Origin: Nocardiopsis ansamitocini | Lineage (GTDB): Bacteria; Actinomycetota; Actinomycetes; Streptosporangiales; Streptosporangiaceae | Assembly: GCF_030268225.1 (NCBI RefSeq) | Contig: NZ_BSQG01000001.1 | Span: 857,299 to 921,298, forward strand | Length of the DNA stretch: 64,000 nucleotides | Direction of reading: 5' to 3' | In this document: in pieces, positions 63,820-64,000 of the stretch | Layout: each line of letters begins with the position of its first letter | How positions within the stretch are numbered: the first letter of the stretch is position 1 | Notes under the pieces: generated by a model | What the model saw: the letters and a program-made list of their open reading frames with translations, nothing else | The model's database searches: none | Told to the model about the DNA's origin: nothing | Made by a program: the position numbers and the translations under genes

Positions 63820-64000
63820 TTGACCGCCACAACCGCACCACGCGAGCAGGTCGTCCTGTTGAGCGAAGACCTGTCCCCCATCGGCGAGGCCGACAAGGCC
63901 ACTGTGCATACCGGCCAGACTCCACTGCACCTGGCCTTCTCCTGTTACGTACGGGATGCGCAGGACCGGATCCTGGTCACCCGGCGAGCCCTCTGCAAGA
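63820..64000 (+). CDS. idi: Isopentenyl-diphosphate delta-isomerase type I, 5' part only
   Basis: The first 60 codons run off the right edge. [20 protein letters not shown], then [20 protein letters not shown] is the characteristic start of type I (Nudix-fold) IPP isomerase, which interconverts isopentenyl and dimethylallyl diphosphate for isoprenoid synthesis. The start is uncertain: TTG 63820 with AGAGG upstream, or GTG 63793 in frame. The catalytic Cys/Glu motifs are outside the window. Confidence 0.88.
   Translation, partial: MTATTAPREQVVLLSEDLSPIGEADKATVHTGQTPLHLAFSCYVRDAQDRILVTRRALCK

Noticed and set aside
63363-63902. Open frame antisense before idi
   Set aside because: Extends into the idi start and has no recognisable motif or bias beyond GC content.

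Overview
High-GC, GC3-biased actinobacterial chromosome. The family mix (PNPase-S15-RibF-TruB-RbfA-DUF503-IF2-YlxR-NusA-RimP order, DUF4439 ferritin-like proteins, LuxR-type STAND ATPases, CvnD-like GTPase, RsbW-like ATPase, LPXTG surface protein, second SecA) suggests a filamentous actinomycete, possibly Nocardiopsaceae/Streptosporangiales. The genus is an inference; no rRNA or other decisive marker is present. I saw no tRNA, rRNA, CRISPR array, transposase or phage gene.

1-13.6 kb is conserved housekeeping. One long minus-strand translation/RNA block runs rimP, nusA, ylxR, infB, DUF503, rbfA, truB, ribF, rpsO, pnp (pnp cut by the left edge). A plus-strand pair of ferritin-like proteins follows, then proS on the minus strand.

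13.7-27.2 kb is accessory: two SAM-type enzymes, an Asp/Glu racemase-like protein, an EamA exporter, a 34-residue protein with eight cysteines in its own transcription unit with a strong terminator, a TetR regulator, an AlkD-type repair protein, an FkbM methyltransferase, a sortase-type surface protein, about 1.3 kb of apparently decayed DNA and a bile-acid/sodium-symporter-family transporter.

27.4-54 kb is the most interesting part. Around a PucR-type regulator lie a UraA-type NCS2 permease, a three-subunit molybdenum hydroxylase with a CoxG-like accessory protein, a barbiturase-like ring-opening amidohydrolase, carbamate kinase, a HyuA/HyuB pair and, divergently, DUF2877-FdrA-DUF1116 (homologues of the E. 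coli oxamate carbamoyltransferase subunits). Read together they suggest oxidative pyrimidine catabolism (uracil to barbiturate to ureidomalonate) in which the ureido group is removed by phosphorolysis to carbamoyl phosphate and used by carbamate kinase to make ATP, rather than by plain hydrolysis to urea. A two-component system, an accessory SecA, a StyA-like flavin monooxygenase and an orphan GTPase interrupt the locus.

54-64 kb carries hisS, two tandem paralogous LuxR-type STAND ATPases, a palindrome-rich intergenic region of lower GC, a truncated adenylate-forming-like protein, an RsbW-like ATPase and, cut by the right edge, a type I isopentenyl-diphosphate isomerase.
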